A DNA stretch of 64,000 nt. Origin: Bermanella sp036960565. Its GTDB lineage: Bacteria; Pseudomonadota; Gammaproteobacteria; Pseudomonadales; Oceanobacteraceae. The position numbers were made by a program, and so were the translations under genes. The notes under the pieces are model-generated. The model ran no database searches, was not told where the DNA came from, and saw nothing but the letters and a program-made list of their open reading frames with translations. The stretch lies in the NCBI GenBank assembly GCA_036960565.1, contig JBALXQ010000009.1:1-64000 (forward strand), given 5' to 3'. Positions within the stretch are counted from its first letter, which is position 1. Every line of letters starts with the position of its first letter. This document shows positions 17,574-25,993 of this stretch, one piece after another.

Positions 17574-18527
17574 TTAACGGGTAAGCAGTGGCTCGTATCC
17601 GTTGCTTAGGCCTTTTGTGGCAATAGCGACAGCATCGTGGGCGTGTAGGCTTTCAAGATGCTCAATGCGCAGCCAGAAATCATGGAACATGTTTTCTTGC
17701 TTATTTAAAGCATTTTTAACACGGCGGGCGGCGTCTTCACAAAACATTAGGTTTTGACCATTAAGGCGAGCGAACTCTTGCTCATCCTCACGCTTAACTG
17801 CCGTTTGAACGGGTGTTTTTAAAGCATCTTCAATGACGCCAATCACTTCTGTGATGGGGAAATCATCCATGTTCTCGTTTAACTTTACCCAGATTTTTGC
17901 CGTGCTGCGTTGGCTGTGTGGGGTAGCAAGGGTGCCTTTTTCGCTGCGCAACCATGACTCCACTTCGTCTCGGCTAATTTGTTCTTGGCCTTCAAAGTCG
18001 CTATGAAAAGCTTCTTGAATTAATTGGCGAGCCAGAGCCGCCGAACAAGGGCAAGTGGAAGAATAAGTAACATCTATGCCTAATTCCAAGGCCACTTTTC
18101 CGTCTTTTAGCGTCGCTTTAATTTGGGCCGGGTAGTCTTTCCAACCGGAAAACTGGCTCTTTAGAGCTTTGCGTTTAATGACGTAATCAAATTCGAAGTT
18201 AAGGCTGGCTTGATCGCTGATATCGTGGTGGCTATCCAGCATGTGCGCCAGAAACTCGCGTAAGTTAGATGCGCTTAAAGTTTTATTGTCGGAAAACTCT
18301 GAAAGTAATAAGTACAAGCGAGACATGTGAATGCCTTTTACTTCAGGGTTTTTCAAGTTTACATAGGTTTGGACAAATGCATTAACTCGGCTGTCGCCAA
18401 GGTCGCTGTCTCGTACGGTTACTGGCAATGCAATACGATTCATGCCCACCCAGTTTAGGGTGCCGTTAATTTGTGGGGCTTGACTGGATGCCACATCAGG
18501 CATTTCCGTTAGGCGCTTTTCGCTCAT
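17574..18527 (-). CDS. folE2: GTP cyclohydrolase FolE2
   Basis: 317 residues if started at the ATG at 18527 (MSEKRLTEMPDVASS); an in-frame ATG 15 codons upstream is possible. The family signature is clear: LNWVGMNRIALPV, the catalytic-site cysteine in STCPCSAALARQLI, TPHSQRS, and RIEHLESLHAHDAVA. FolE2 (COG1469, GTP cyclohydrolase IB) makes dihydroneopterin triphosphate from GTP and, unlike FolE, does not need zinc, so in many bacteria it is induced under zinc limitation. It is first in the cluster folE2-PTPS-hisI-small protein. No clear Zur box was seen upstream. Confidence 0.93.
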   Translation of the reverse strand: MSEKRLTEMPDVASSQAPQINGTLNWVGMNRIALPVTVRDSDLGDSRVNAFVQTYVNLKNPEVKGIHMSRLYLLLSEFSDNKTLSASNLREFLAHMLDSHHDISDQASLNFEFDYVIKRKALKSQFSGWKDYPAQIKATLKDGKVALELGIDVTYSSTCPCSAALARQLIQEAFHSDFEGQEQISRDEVESWLRSEKGTLATPHSQRSTAKIWVKLNENMDDFPITEVIGVIEDALKTPVQTAVKREDEQEFARLNGQNLMFCEDAARRVKNALNKQENMFHDFWLRIEHLESLHAHDAVAIATKGLSNGYEPLLTR

Positions 18528-18684
18528 ATGAAGTTCTTTGTCTTGATGACGCGCTAAAATAAAGAGCGACATGTTAGCTTATAGGGCGGTTTGAGACAAT
18601 AAAACCTGACTAAATCAGTCAAGATAACGTAGCGTAATGCCGACGCCTTCTTCTGTCTGTTGGTTTGCCGCCTTTGTTTGGTTT

Positions 18685-19089
18685 CTAAATCTTTTCGCTG
18701 CTTTCATTTTTCAGCTGTATCAACTCGATAGCGTAGCCATCAGGGTCTTTTACAAAGGCTATTTCGGTGGCGCCACCTTTTACTGGGCCGGGTTGACGGC
18801 TAACAGTGCCGCCGGCTTGCGCTATGGCTTTGCAAGTGGCGTATATGTCATTGCAACCAATGGCGATGTGTCCGTAGGCGTCGCCCATTTGATACTCATT
18901 AGTGTCCCAGTTATGGGTGAGTTCTATCACGCATTCATGGCTTTCGTCGCCATAGCCCATAAAGGCAAGGGTGTAACGATACTGTTCGTTATCACGGCGA
19001 CGCAGTAAATTCATCCCCATGATTTCCTGATAAAACTGAATGGACTTATCTAAATCTACTACCCGTAACATGGTGTGTAATATACGCAT
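18685..19089 (-). CDS. gloA: lactoylglutathione lyase (glyoxalase I)
   Basis: 134 residues from the ATG at 19089 (MRILHTMLRVVDLDKSIQFY), which has AGAGGA eight bases upstream; a longer frame with 36 extra residues has no support. Metal ligands are present in LHTMLRV (His), CVIELTHNWD (Glu), YGHIAIGC (His) and GYAIELIQ (Glu). It isomerises the methylglyoxal-glutathione adduct to S-lactoylglutathione in the cytoplasm. It follows nth and may be read from the same transcript. Confidence 0.92.
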   Translation of the reverse strand: MRILHTMLRVVDLDKSIQFYQEIMGMNLLRRRDNEQYRYTLAFMGYGDESHECVIELTHNWDTNEYQMGDAYGHIAIGCNDIYATCKAIAQAGGTVSRQPGPVKGGATEIAFVKDPDGYAIELIQLKNESSEKI

Positions 19090-19156
19090 TAAATCAGTTC
19101 CTCTTGTTTGGTCTTTTATTGATTTGTTGAATATTGGGGCTTGCGCGAAGCAAATA

Positions 19157-19792
19157 TTAGTCCAGTAGTTTGTCTTTGAATTCACACAGGTCTTCAATTA
19201 GACAGCTGCCACATTTGGGTTTTCGTGCCGTGCAAACATAGCGCCCATGTAGTATTAGCCAATGGTGGGAGTCCATTAAAAATTCTTTGGGAATGGTGCG
19301 CATGAGACGTTTTTCAACTTCAACGACATTTTTTCCTGGGGCAATTCGGGTTCGATTACTGACTCTAAAGATATGAGTATCAACAGCCATGACAGGCTGG
19401 CCAAACGCTGTATTTAAAACGACATTGGCAGTTTTTCTGCCGACACCGGGCAGTTCTTCAAGGTCTTCACGATTTTGTGGAACCTGACTTTGATGTTTTT
19501 CCATAAGGATGGCGCACATCTTATTTACATTTTTTGCCTTGCCGTTAAATAAACCAATGGTTTTTATGTAACCTTTTAACCCATCTATGCCTAGTTGGTA
19601 AATAGTTTCAGGGGTATTGGCGACGGGGTAAAGTTTATCGGTGGCCTTGTTAACACTAACATCTGTGGCTTGTGCTGACAGGGTGACGGCCACCAATAGC
19701 TCAAACGGAGTGGAGTAATTTAGTTCTGTTTTGGGATTGGGGTTTTCATCGCGAAGGCGACTGAAGATTTGGGTGCGGATATCTTTGTTCAT
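19157..19792 (-). CDS. nth: endonuclease III
   Basis: 211 residues. It has the helix-hairpin-helix with the catalytic lysine (LEELPGVGRKTANVVL), the catalytic aspartate (VDTHIFRVSNRT) and the C-terminal [4Fe-4S] ligands C-x6-C-x2-C-x5-C (CTARKPKCGSCLIEDLC). It removes oxidised pyrimidines and cuts abasic sites in base excision repair. Its position after rsxE is the usual one in gammaproteobacteria. A G+C-rich hairpin (AGGGCCG/CGGCCCT, 19821-19846) sits between rsxE and nth without a U-run. Confidence 0.95.
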   Translation of the reverse strand: MNKDIRTQIFSRLRDENPNPKTELNYSTPFELLVAVTLSAQATDVSVNKATDKLYPVANTPETIYQLGIDGLKGYIKTIGLFNGKAKNVNKMCAILMEKHQSQVPQNREDLEELPGVGRKTANVVLNTAFGQPVMAVDTHIFRVSNRTRIAPGKNVVEVEKRLMRTIPKEFLMDSHHWLILHGRYVCTARKPKCGSCLIEDLCEFKDKLLD

Positions 19793-19865
19793 AATGAAAA
19801 ACTAACTACATAGTGTTTATAGGGCCGAACTGGAGATCGCGGCCCTAATAAAATAAATGGGTTGG

Positions 19866-20579
19866 CTAGCTTATTTTTCCGGTAACCCGTACGCGTTTAG
19901 AACCCGTGGTGATTTGGCCTTTTTGTTTTTCAAGGTTGGCCTTAATGCGCGCGTCTATGATGTTCTTAGCGGCGATTAACAAACCCATTCCTACAAAGGC
20001 GCCTGGCGGCAGTATTGCAAATAGGAAGTTAGGGTAATCACTGAATATGTCAATTTTCCAGCTTTGGGCGTTGGCACCAAAGAGTAAATCCATATTTGAA
20101 AACAATGTGCCTTGACCGATTATTTCGCGGATGGCGCCTAGCAACAACAAAACAACGGTAAAGCCTAGAGACATCATGAAACCGTCTATGGCCGCAGGCA
20201 GCATAGGGTTTTTCGCGGCAAAGGCTTCGGCGCGACCAAGAATAACGCAGTTGGTCACTATTAAGGGAATGAATATCCCTAGTACCGTGTATAGCTCATA
20301 GGTGTAGGCCTGCATTAAAAGCTCGGTGCAGGTAACATACGAGGCGATTATCATTACAAAAGCGGGGAGGCGTACGGCATCAGGAACAAAGTTTCGTACC
20401 ATGGATACTGCAAGGTTAGATCCTACTAGCACGAGCATAGTTGCAAGAGCTAAGCCGAGCGCATTTACCACTGTGCCGGTTACCGCGAGTAAAGGACATA
20501 ATCCTAGCAGTTGCACTAAAGCCGGGTTGTTGCCCCATAAGCCATCTTTGCTTATTTCACTTAATGATTTTGTACTCAT
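19866..20579 (-). CDS. rsxE: Rnf/Rsx electron transport subunit E
   Basis: 237 residues, six predicted membrane helices, paralogous to RsxA. The usual N-terminus is seen (GLWGNNPALVQLLGLCPLLA) with the membrane cysteine of that segment and a second one in LIVTNCVILGRAEAFA; these are thought to carry an iron-sulfur centre between RsxA and RsxE. The gene overlaps rsxG by four bases. The complex moves electrons between ferredoxin and NADH coupled to ion flow, or keeps SoxR reduced in enterics. Confidence 0.93.
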   Translation of the reverse strand: MSTKSLSEISKDGLWGNNPALVQLLGLCPLLAVTGTVVNALGLALATMLVLVGSNLAVSMVRNFVPDAVRLPAFVMIIASYVTCTELLMQAYTYELYTVLGIFIPLIVTNCVILGRAEAFAAKNPMLPAAIDGFMMSLGFTVVLLLLGAIREIIGQGTLFSNMDLLFGANAQSWKIDIFSDYPNFLFAILPPGAFVGMGLLIAAKNIIDARIKANLEKQKGQITTGSKRVRVTGKIS

Positions 20580-21298
20580 GATTTCACCTGGCTGGCCTGA
20601 TCATTGTGTTTTATGAGTGTGTTTGCTTGTTGTAATAATGTTTCTTTATGGGCCTGGAAAAACTCAAGTGCTTTTCGCACTGCGCCCACAACAGCTCTAG
20701 GAGTAATAGTAGCGCCAGTAAATTGATCAAATTCGCCGCCATCTTTTTTCACTTTCCAAGCATCAATGGTAGGAGAGCTTAATGATTTCTCATTAAAGCT
20801 TAATACCCAGTTAGATTTTTTGGTTTCCACTTTATCACCAAGCCCAGGGGTTTCTTTGTGTTGGACTATTCTTACTCCGGCCACAGAGCCGCTAAGATTT
20901 ATGCCTACTAGCATATGAATGTCGGTGGTATAGCCGTCTTTGCTAATAACAGGAAAAATAACGCTGTGGACTTTCCCATCTTTGATGCCTAAGTGGGCAG
21001 TCGCACCCTGTTTGAGATTGCCTAGCAAACTAACATTCATTAGTTGTCTGTTCTCTTTGGTGGTGAGATCGATAGTAGTCGCCAATAGGTCGTTATCTAT
21101 CAGATTCTTAGGGACGATTTCATACAGTGCTTTGGCTTGAGCTTGGGCAATGTTTTCTGAGATGCGTTCGCTAGTAGACAACTGCACTAAGCCAATTATG
21201 CCGGCGGTTATAAATGCAAACAGGGCAAGGCCAGTTGCATTCTTGATGATGGACTGAGAAAGCGTCACTTCACTGTCTTGTATCTCGTTACTTTCCAT
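20576..21298 (-). CDS. rsxG: Rnf/Rsx electron transport subunit G
   Basis: 240 residues with one N-terminal membrane anchor (NATGLALFAFITAGIIGLVQ) and a periplasmic FMN-binding domain. The flavin attachment threonine lies in FDQFTGATITPRAVV, the (S/T)GAT motif to which FMN is bound by a phosphoester. ETPGLGDKVE and the start GINLSGSVAGVRIVQHKETP are also typical. It is the fifth gene of the ABCDGE operon. Confidence 0.93.
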   Translation of the reverse strand: MESNEIQDSEVTLSQSIIKNATGLALFAFITAGIIGLVQLSTSERISENIAQAQAKALYEIVPKNLIDNDLLATTIDLTTKENRQLMNVSLLGNLKQGATAHLGIKDGKVHSVIFPVISKDGYTTDIHMLVGINLSGSVAGVRIVQHKETPGLGDKVETKKSNWVLSFNEKSLSSPTIDAWKVKKDGGEFDQFTGATITPRAVVGAVRKALEFFQAHKETLLQQANTLIKHNDQASQVKS

Positions 21299-21308
21299 TT
21301 GAGCCTCC

Positions 21309-22364
21309 CTAGTCTTTCTTGGCTAAACCACGAACGGCTTTGGCGTGGCCATAAGTTCGCGGTTGAGTATATTGGTCAATAAATGGTGCAGCAAAATTCA
21401 TTAATAATACTGCAAACGCCACCGAGTCAGGATAACTGCCCCAGGTACGGATGACATAAATTAGGCTGCCAATGCCTGCGCCATAGATGAGTTTCCCTAA
21501 TGGGGTGGTTGATGCGGTTACTGGGTCAGTGGCGATGAAAAATGCCCCCAGCATAGTGGCGCCGGCCAGCATGTGTAAACTTAGTGGCACATATTGGTCG
21601 CTATCCCAGCCGATAAATAAACTTAGCAGAGAAAGCGTGGCCAGTAGTGATACAGGAATGTGCCATGTAAAAATACCGCGGCTTAGCATGATTATTCCGC
21701 CTAGTAAGAAGGCTAGGTTAACCCAGATCCAGCCTGTTGCAGTGGCAGGGCTATTGGTGTCGGTAAAAATAGGGTTGGTGAGAATTTCAGATGCAGTTTC
21801 AATTCCTACTTGATGTTTATAAACGTCAAGAGGGGTGGCCATGGTAATAGCATCTATGTGTTCTCTAGAGGTGAAAATTAACTCAAGGGCCTGAGAGAAG
21901 CTTATGCCATGCTCTAAAAGTTCAGATGGAGCGCTCCAAGAAGTGGTCATTGCAACCGGGAAGCTCACCAGAACCAGGGCGAATCCTACCATGGCTGGGT
22001 TGAAAGGGTTTTGGCCCAGGCCGCCATAAAGGTGTTTGGCCACTATTATGGAAAATGCGCTGGCAACGATCGTCACCCAAAAGGGCGCGTAAGGAGGTAA
22101 TGATAAAGCCAATAAAATCGCAGTAAGAAGTGCGCTGTAGTCCAAAATATTGAATAAAACAGGTTTGTTGCGCAGGCGTAATATCAACGCTTCACAGCCA
22201 ATGCTGACACTTGCCGCAATGACAATTTGAATTAAATGCCCTGGACCAAAGAAATAGGTAAGCGCAAATATACCTGGAATGGTTGCCAGAATAACGCGGC
22301 GCATGACATTGCCGGTGTTGCCTGGGCGGGAGGTATGAGGTGAGCTAATATTTAGCAAGTTCAT
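21309..22364 (-). CDS. rsxD: Rnf/Rsx electron transport subunit D
   Basis: 351 residues with about nine membrane helices. It begins with the family segment SPHTSRPGNTGNVMRRVILA, contains GGLGQNPFNPAMVGFALVLVS, and has the likely flavin-bearing threonine in ITMATPLD, plus FFIATDPVTASTTPLGKLIYG near the end. It belongs to the NqrB/RnfD family. The start overlaps the end of rsxC by four bases. Confidence 0.93.
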   Translation of the reverse strand: MNLLNISSPHTSRPGNTGNVMRRVILATIPGIFALTYFFGPGHLIQIVIAASVSIGCEALILRLRNKPVLFNILDYSALLTAILLALSLPPYAPFWVTIVASAFSIIVAKHLYGGLGQNPFNPAMVGFALVLVSFPVAMTTSWSAPSELLEHGISFSQALELIFTSREHIDAITMATPLDVYKHQVGIETASEILTNPIFTDTNSPATATGWIWVNLAFLLGGIIMLSRGIFTWHIPVSLLATLSLLSLFIGWDSDQYVPLSLHMLAGATMLGAFFIATDPVTASTTPLGKLIYGAGIGSLIYVIRTWGSYPDSVAFAVLLMNFAAPFIDQYTQPRTYGHAKAVRGLAKKD

Positions 22365-24307
22365 TGGGCTGCTTCCTCAAGGTTTTTTTGTGCGGCATCC
22401 AGTTTTTCTTTTTGTTTGTTAACGCCAAGCTGTAACGCGTCAACTGTGTCTAGGTTTTGTTCTTTGGCCATGCCTAAGCGCTCTTGTGCTTTTTCCATCC
22501 GAGTCTTGGCTGCCAATACTTTTTGCTTTAAGCCTTCGATGATATCGGTGGAATCATTCTTGATGCTGTTCTTCTCTGGGCTGGAGCTTGCAGAAGATGT
22601 AGCTTCTTTTTTAGCCTGGGCAATGCTTAAGGCTATATCTTTCATTTTTGCCTGAGCTTTTTCTAAGGCACCTTGCAGTATTTCGGCTTTATCGGAATTG
22701 GCTGCTTGGGCTTCGGCTAGTTTCACTTTGCTTTTTTCAATGGCTGCTTTAGTAGCATCTAGTTTTTTCTGCAGAGCTTCAATATCGGGCTGAGGAGTTG
22801 TGTCTGCAGGGGCTGGATTTTTAGCCAGCTCAGCTTTTTTGTCAGCTTGTTTTTTGGCTGCCGCTTCTGCTCGGGCTTTGCGTTTAGCTTCTTTCTCAGC
22901 TACTTCTCGGTCAAGCCTGGCTGTTCGTGTATCAAAGCGTTTTTTAGCGCCATCACTCTTCATTTTATCAGCATTAGCCTGTTTGATTTCGCCTTTGGCA
23001 AAGCGGTAATACTGCACTAGTGGGATGTTACTTGGGCAAACATAGGAGCACGCCCCGCATTCAATGCAATCGCCAATATTGTGTGCCTTGGCTTGATCTA
23101 GGTTGCTGCTTTTGGCAAACCAGTACAGCTGTTGTGGTAATAACTGAGCCGGGCAGGCTTGGGTGCACATGCCACAGCGAATGCAGGCTTGCTCCATAGC
23201 CGGATTTGGAAGCTCATATTTACTGGCGGCAATGACGCAGTTAGTGGTTTTAACCACCGGTACGTTCGCATCTGGCAAGGTTATTCCCATCATTGGACCG
23301 CCCATAATAAGCCGGCTGGCCTTTTTGAAATTGGTATTGGCTTGGGCGAGTAAGTCTTTAACTTGTGTGCCTAATAAAACTCTAAAGTTACGCGGCTGTC
23401 CGCATGCATCACCGGTTACGGTGGTAATGCGGCTAATTAAGGGCTCGCCCTTGGCAATGGCCTGATATATAGCATAGGCAGTACCGACATTTTGCAGCAC
23501 TATGCCGATATCGGCTGGTAGGCCGCCATTGGGTACTTCATGGCCAGTGAGAATTTGAATGAGCTGCTTCTCACCACCTGATGGATATTTAGTGGGTATG
23601 CTGGCTACTTGAATATGGTGGATGTTGGTGGGTAATGCACTGATGGTTTTTTGCAGTTGCTCTATGGCATTTGGCTTGTTGTTTTCGATGCCTATGATGC
23701 ATTGTTTTGGCTGTAGTATTCGACACAAAATCTCAATGCCTTGGACGATTTCATTGGCATGTTCGCGCATTAATAAATCATCGGCAGTTATATAAGGTTC
23801 ACACTCGGCTGCATTGATAATGAGTGTGTTTATTTTACTGGCAGGGATAGATGCTTTTACGTGAGTCGGGAATCCGGCGCCACCTAATCCAGTAATGCCC
23901 GCTTCTTGGATTTTTTCAATGAGCTTGCTTGGATCGGCTTGTAAATAATTCTCTAAGCCTTGGTGTTCTATCCATTTATCTTTGCCATCTGTAATAATTT
24001 CAATGCACAAAGCCCTCATAGTAGACTGATGTGGAACTTGTTGGTGAGTGATTTCGCCAATAACGCCGGAAGTAGGTGCGTGCAGGTTGCAGCTGACGAA
24101 ATCTTCACCTTGAGCAATCAACTGTCCTTTAAGTACTATGTCGCCTGGGCTAACTATTGGTTTAGATGGTGCACCAATATGTTGTGCAATAGGTAATATT
24201 AGTTTTTCAGGGATATTGGCGTCTAAAATCTCAAGCGTGGTGCTTTGGATTTTATTTTCATTAGGGTGGATGCCACCGTTGAAATCATGAAGTTGAATTG
24301 GCTTCAT
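22361..24307 (-). CDS. rsxC: Rnf/Rsx electron transport subunit C
   Basis: 648 residues. The N-terminal NuoF-like part binds FMN/NADH (GITGLGGAGFPTHVK, YPSGGEKQLIQ), an SLBB-like segment follows, and two [4Fe-4S] motifs lie at about residues 370-430 (CIRCGMCTQACP and CIECGACSYVCP). From about residue 440 the protein becomes a long Ala/Lys/Glu coiled coil, as in other gammaproteobacterial RsxC proteins, where its length varies. It is the likely NADH-interacting subunit. Confidence 0.94.
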   Translation of the reverse strand: MKPIQLHDFNGGIHPNENKIQSTTLEILDANIPEKLILPIAQHIGAPSKPIVSPGDIVLKGQLIAQGEDFVSCNLHAPTSGVIGEITHQQVPHQSTMRALCIEIITDGKDKWIEHQGLENYLQADPSKLIEKIQEAGITGLGGAGFPTHVKASIPASKINTLIINAAECEPYITADDLLMREHANEIVQGIEILCRILQPKQCIIGIENNKPNAIEQLQKTISALPTNIHHIQVASIPTKYPSGGEKQLIQILTGHEVPNGGLPADIGIVLQNVGTAYAIYQAIAKGEPLISRITTVTGDACGQPRNFRVLLGTQVKDLLAQANTNFKKASRLIMGGPMMGITLPDANVPVVKTTNCVIAASKYELPNPAMEQACIRCGMCTQACPAQLLPQQLYWFAKSSNLDQAKAHNIGDCIECGACSYVCPSNIPLVQYYRFAKGEIKQANADKMKSDGAKKRFDTRTARLDREVAEKEAKRKARAEAAAKKQADKKAELAKNPAPADTTPQPDIEALQKKLDATKAAIEKSKVKLAEAQAANSDKAEILQGALEKAQAKMKDIALSIAQAKKEATSSASSSPEKNSIKNDSTDIIEGLKQKVLAAKTRMEKAQERLGMAKEQNLDTVDALQLGVNKQKEKLDAAQKNLEEAAQ

Positions 24308-24365
24308 TTAAGCGACTCCACTGTGTTATTTATTAAGTGGAAAAACGTGCAAGGCTTGAATTGGA

Positions 24366-24941
24366 TCATGCTGCTTTCACCTTGTCGGTGGCAATTATTT
24401 GCAAGGGTTTTTCCCAGTGCCAGGTCTGCATTGTTTGTTCAACTGGAACCATGTCGATGCAATCTACCGGGCAAGGTTCTACGCATAAGTCGCAGCCAGT
24501 ACATTCTTTGGCGATCACGGTGTGCATTTGTTTGGCAGCGCCAAGTATGGCGTCAACCGGGCAGGCCTGAATGCATTTGGTGCAGCCAATGCATTCATCT
24601 TCTCGAATAACCGCTAACAGTTTTACATCTTTCTCTTCACCGTGTTCCGCATCAAGTGGTTCGGGATCCACCCCTAATAAGTCGGCTATGGCGTTGATGG
24701 TAGATTCGCCCCCGGGCGGGCATTTATTGATCTTTTCATCGCCCTGAGCGATGGCTTCTGCATAGGGGCGGCAACCAGGGTAGCTGCACTGTCCACATTG
24801 TGTTTGTGGTAGTAGCGCATCGAGCTGATCGACAATGGGGTTGCCTTCAACTTTGAAGCGGATAGCGGCAAAGCCAAGGATGGCACCAAATAAAAGTGCC
24901 AATCCCACAAGGGCACCCATGGCGATTAGAATAATATTCAT
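24366..24941 (-). CDS. rsxB: Rnf/Rsx electron transport subunit B
   Basis: 191 residues with one N-terminal membrane helix, then a [4Fe-4S] domain with CGQCSYPGCRPYAEAI, and a double ferredoxin domain with CIGCTKCIQACPVDAI and CTGCDLCVEPCPVDCI. It passes electrons from soluble ferredoxin to the membrane subunits. It sits between rsxA and rsxC with short gaps. Confidence 0.95.
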   Translation of the reverse strand: MNIILIAMGALVGLALLFGAILGFAAIRFKVEGNPIVDQLDALLPQTQCGQCSYPGCRPYAEAIAQGDEKINKCPPGGESTINAIADLLGVDPEPLDAEHGEEKDVKLLAVIREDECIGCTKCIQACPVDAILGAAKQMHTVIAKECTGCDLCVEPCPVDCIDMVPVEQTMQTWHWEKPLQIIATDKVKAA

Positions 24942-25029
24942 AACTTGCCTTTAGTGCTGCTGTCTAGCATAGCGGTAATTTCAATGGTGATCACAATAGG
25001 TGTGGGGTGTATCAGTATTGTTGTAGGCA

Positions 25030-25611
25030 TTAAATTGATACCAAGCCTGTGAAACCTAGAAATGCCAACGACATAAGTCCGGCAGTGATCATGGCGATGG
25101 CACTGCCTTGAAATGCGACGGGCACATCACTCACTGCGATGCGTTCGCGCATGGCGGAAAAGAGTACGAGTACCAAAGAGAATCCCACTGCCGCGCCAAA
25201 GCCGTACAGGATGGATTCAAAGAAATCGTTTTGGCGCTTAATATTTAATAACGCGACGCCAAGCACCGCGCAATTGGTGGTGATAAGAGGAAGGAAAATC
25301 CCAAGAACTCGATAAAGCAGTGGGCTGGTTTTGCGAATGGCCATTTCGGTAAAGCCCACTACTACAGCAATTACCATGATGAAGGAGATGGTTTTTAAAT
25401 AGGTGATTTCAAGTGGAACTAGTAGGTATTCATACACTAGGTAAGAGCTAAGGGATGCCAAGGTTAATACAAACGTAGTGGCGGCCGACATGCCTATTGC
25501 AGTTTCCAGTTTGTTCGATACCCCCATAAATGGGCAGAGACCCAAAAATTGCACCAATACAAAATTGTTTACCAAAATGGTGGAGACCAAAATAAGTATG
25601 TAATCGACCAT
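25030..25611 (-). CDS. rsxA: Rnf/Rsx electron transport subunit A
   Basis: 193 residues, six membrane helices. Starts MVDYILILVSTILVNNFVLV, followed by the cysteine segment QFLGLCPFMGVSNK and later TTNCAVLGVALLN, the two cysteines shared with RsxE. It is the first gene of the rsxABCDGE-nth block, all on the minus strand; its promoter should lie in 25612-25990. Confidence 0.95.
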   Translation of the reverse strand: MVDYILILVSTILVNNFVLVQFLGLCPFMGVSNKLETAIGMSAATTFVLTLASLSSYLVYEYLLVPLEITYLKTISFIMVIAVVVGFTEMAIRKTSPLLYRVLGIFLPLITTNCAVLGVALLNIKRQNDFFESILYGFGAAVGFSLVLVLFSAMRERIAVSDVPVAFQGSAIAMITAGLMSLAFLGFTGLVSI

Positions 25612-25993
25612 TTTTTGTCCTTAGTGAAGCTAAGTCTTGAGTGTAAAGCGCTACTTTCTACGCTTTATTTTATAAATTATCACCAATAACTGTCTTTATT
25701 GAAGAATGGCGCTGTCTGTTATCAACAGGAAATCGGCGGCGCATTATCCTTGATGCACACGCAGGGTACAAGTTGGTGTTGCCCTAGGAAAGAGGCTTTT
25801 GGCTATATCGGTTATTGGTTGAATCAATATCGAAGTTTCCATTGATCGGTTTTGCGAATTTAGGTGTGTCTAATGGGGTTTTGGAGGGGCTGTTGGGAGT
25901 GGGTGGAAATAGGAGTGCTAAAAAATATAGAAGAAATAGGGGGTAACTGAATACGGAGGCTATATTAATAGCCCCGTAGATAAGTTTAAAAAC
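25612..25993. other. 380-bp gap between metG and rsxA
   Basis: Both flanking genes are on the minus strand. The gap should hold the rsx promoter. A hairpin GGGCTATTA/TAATAGCCC-like structure (GGCTAT/ATAGCC, about 25957-25973) directly follows the metG stop and could act as its terminator, although no strong U-run follows on the minus strand. No ORF or known RNA was recognised. Confidence 0.4.

Noticed and set aside
18528..18684. Zur box before folE2
   Set aside because: ATGTTAGCTTATAG has a faint resemblance only; it does not form the expected palindrome.
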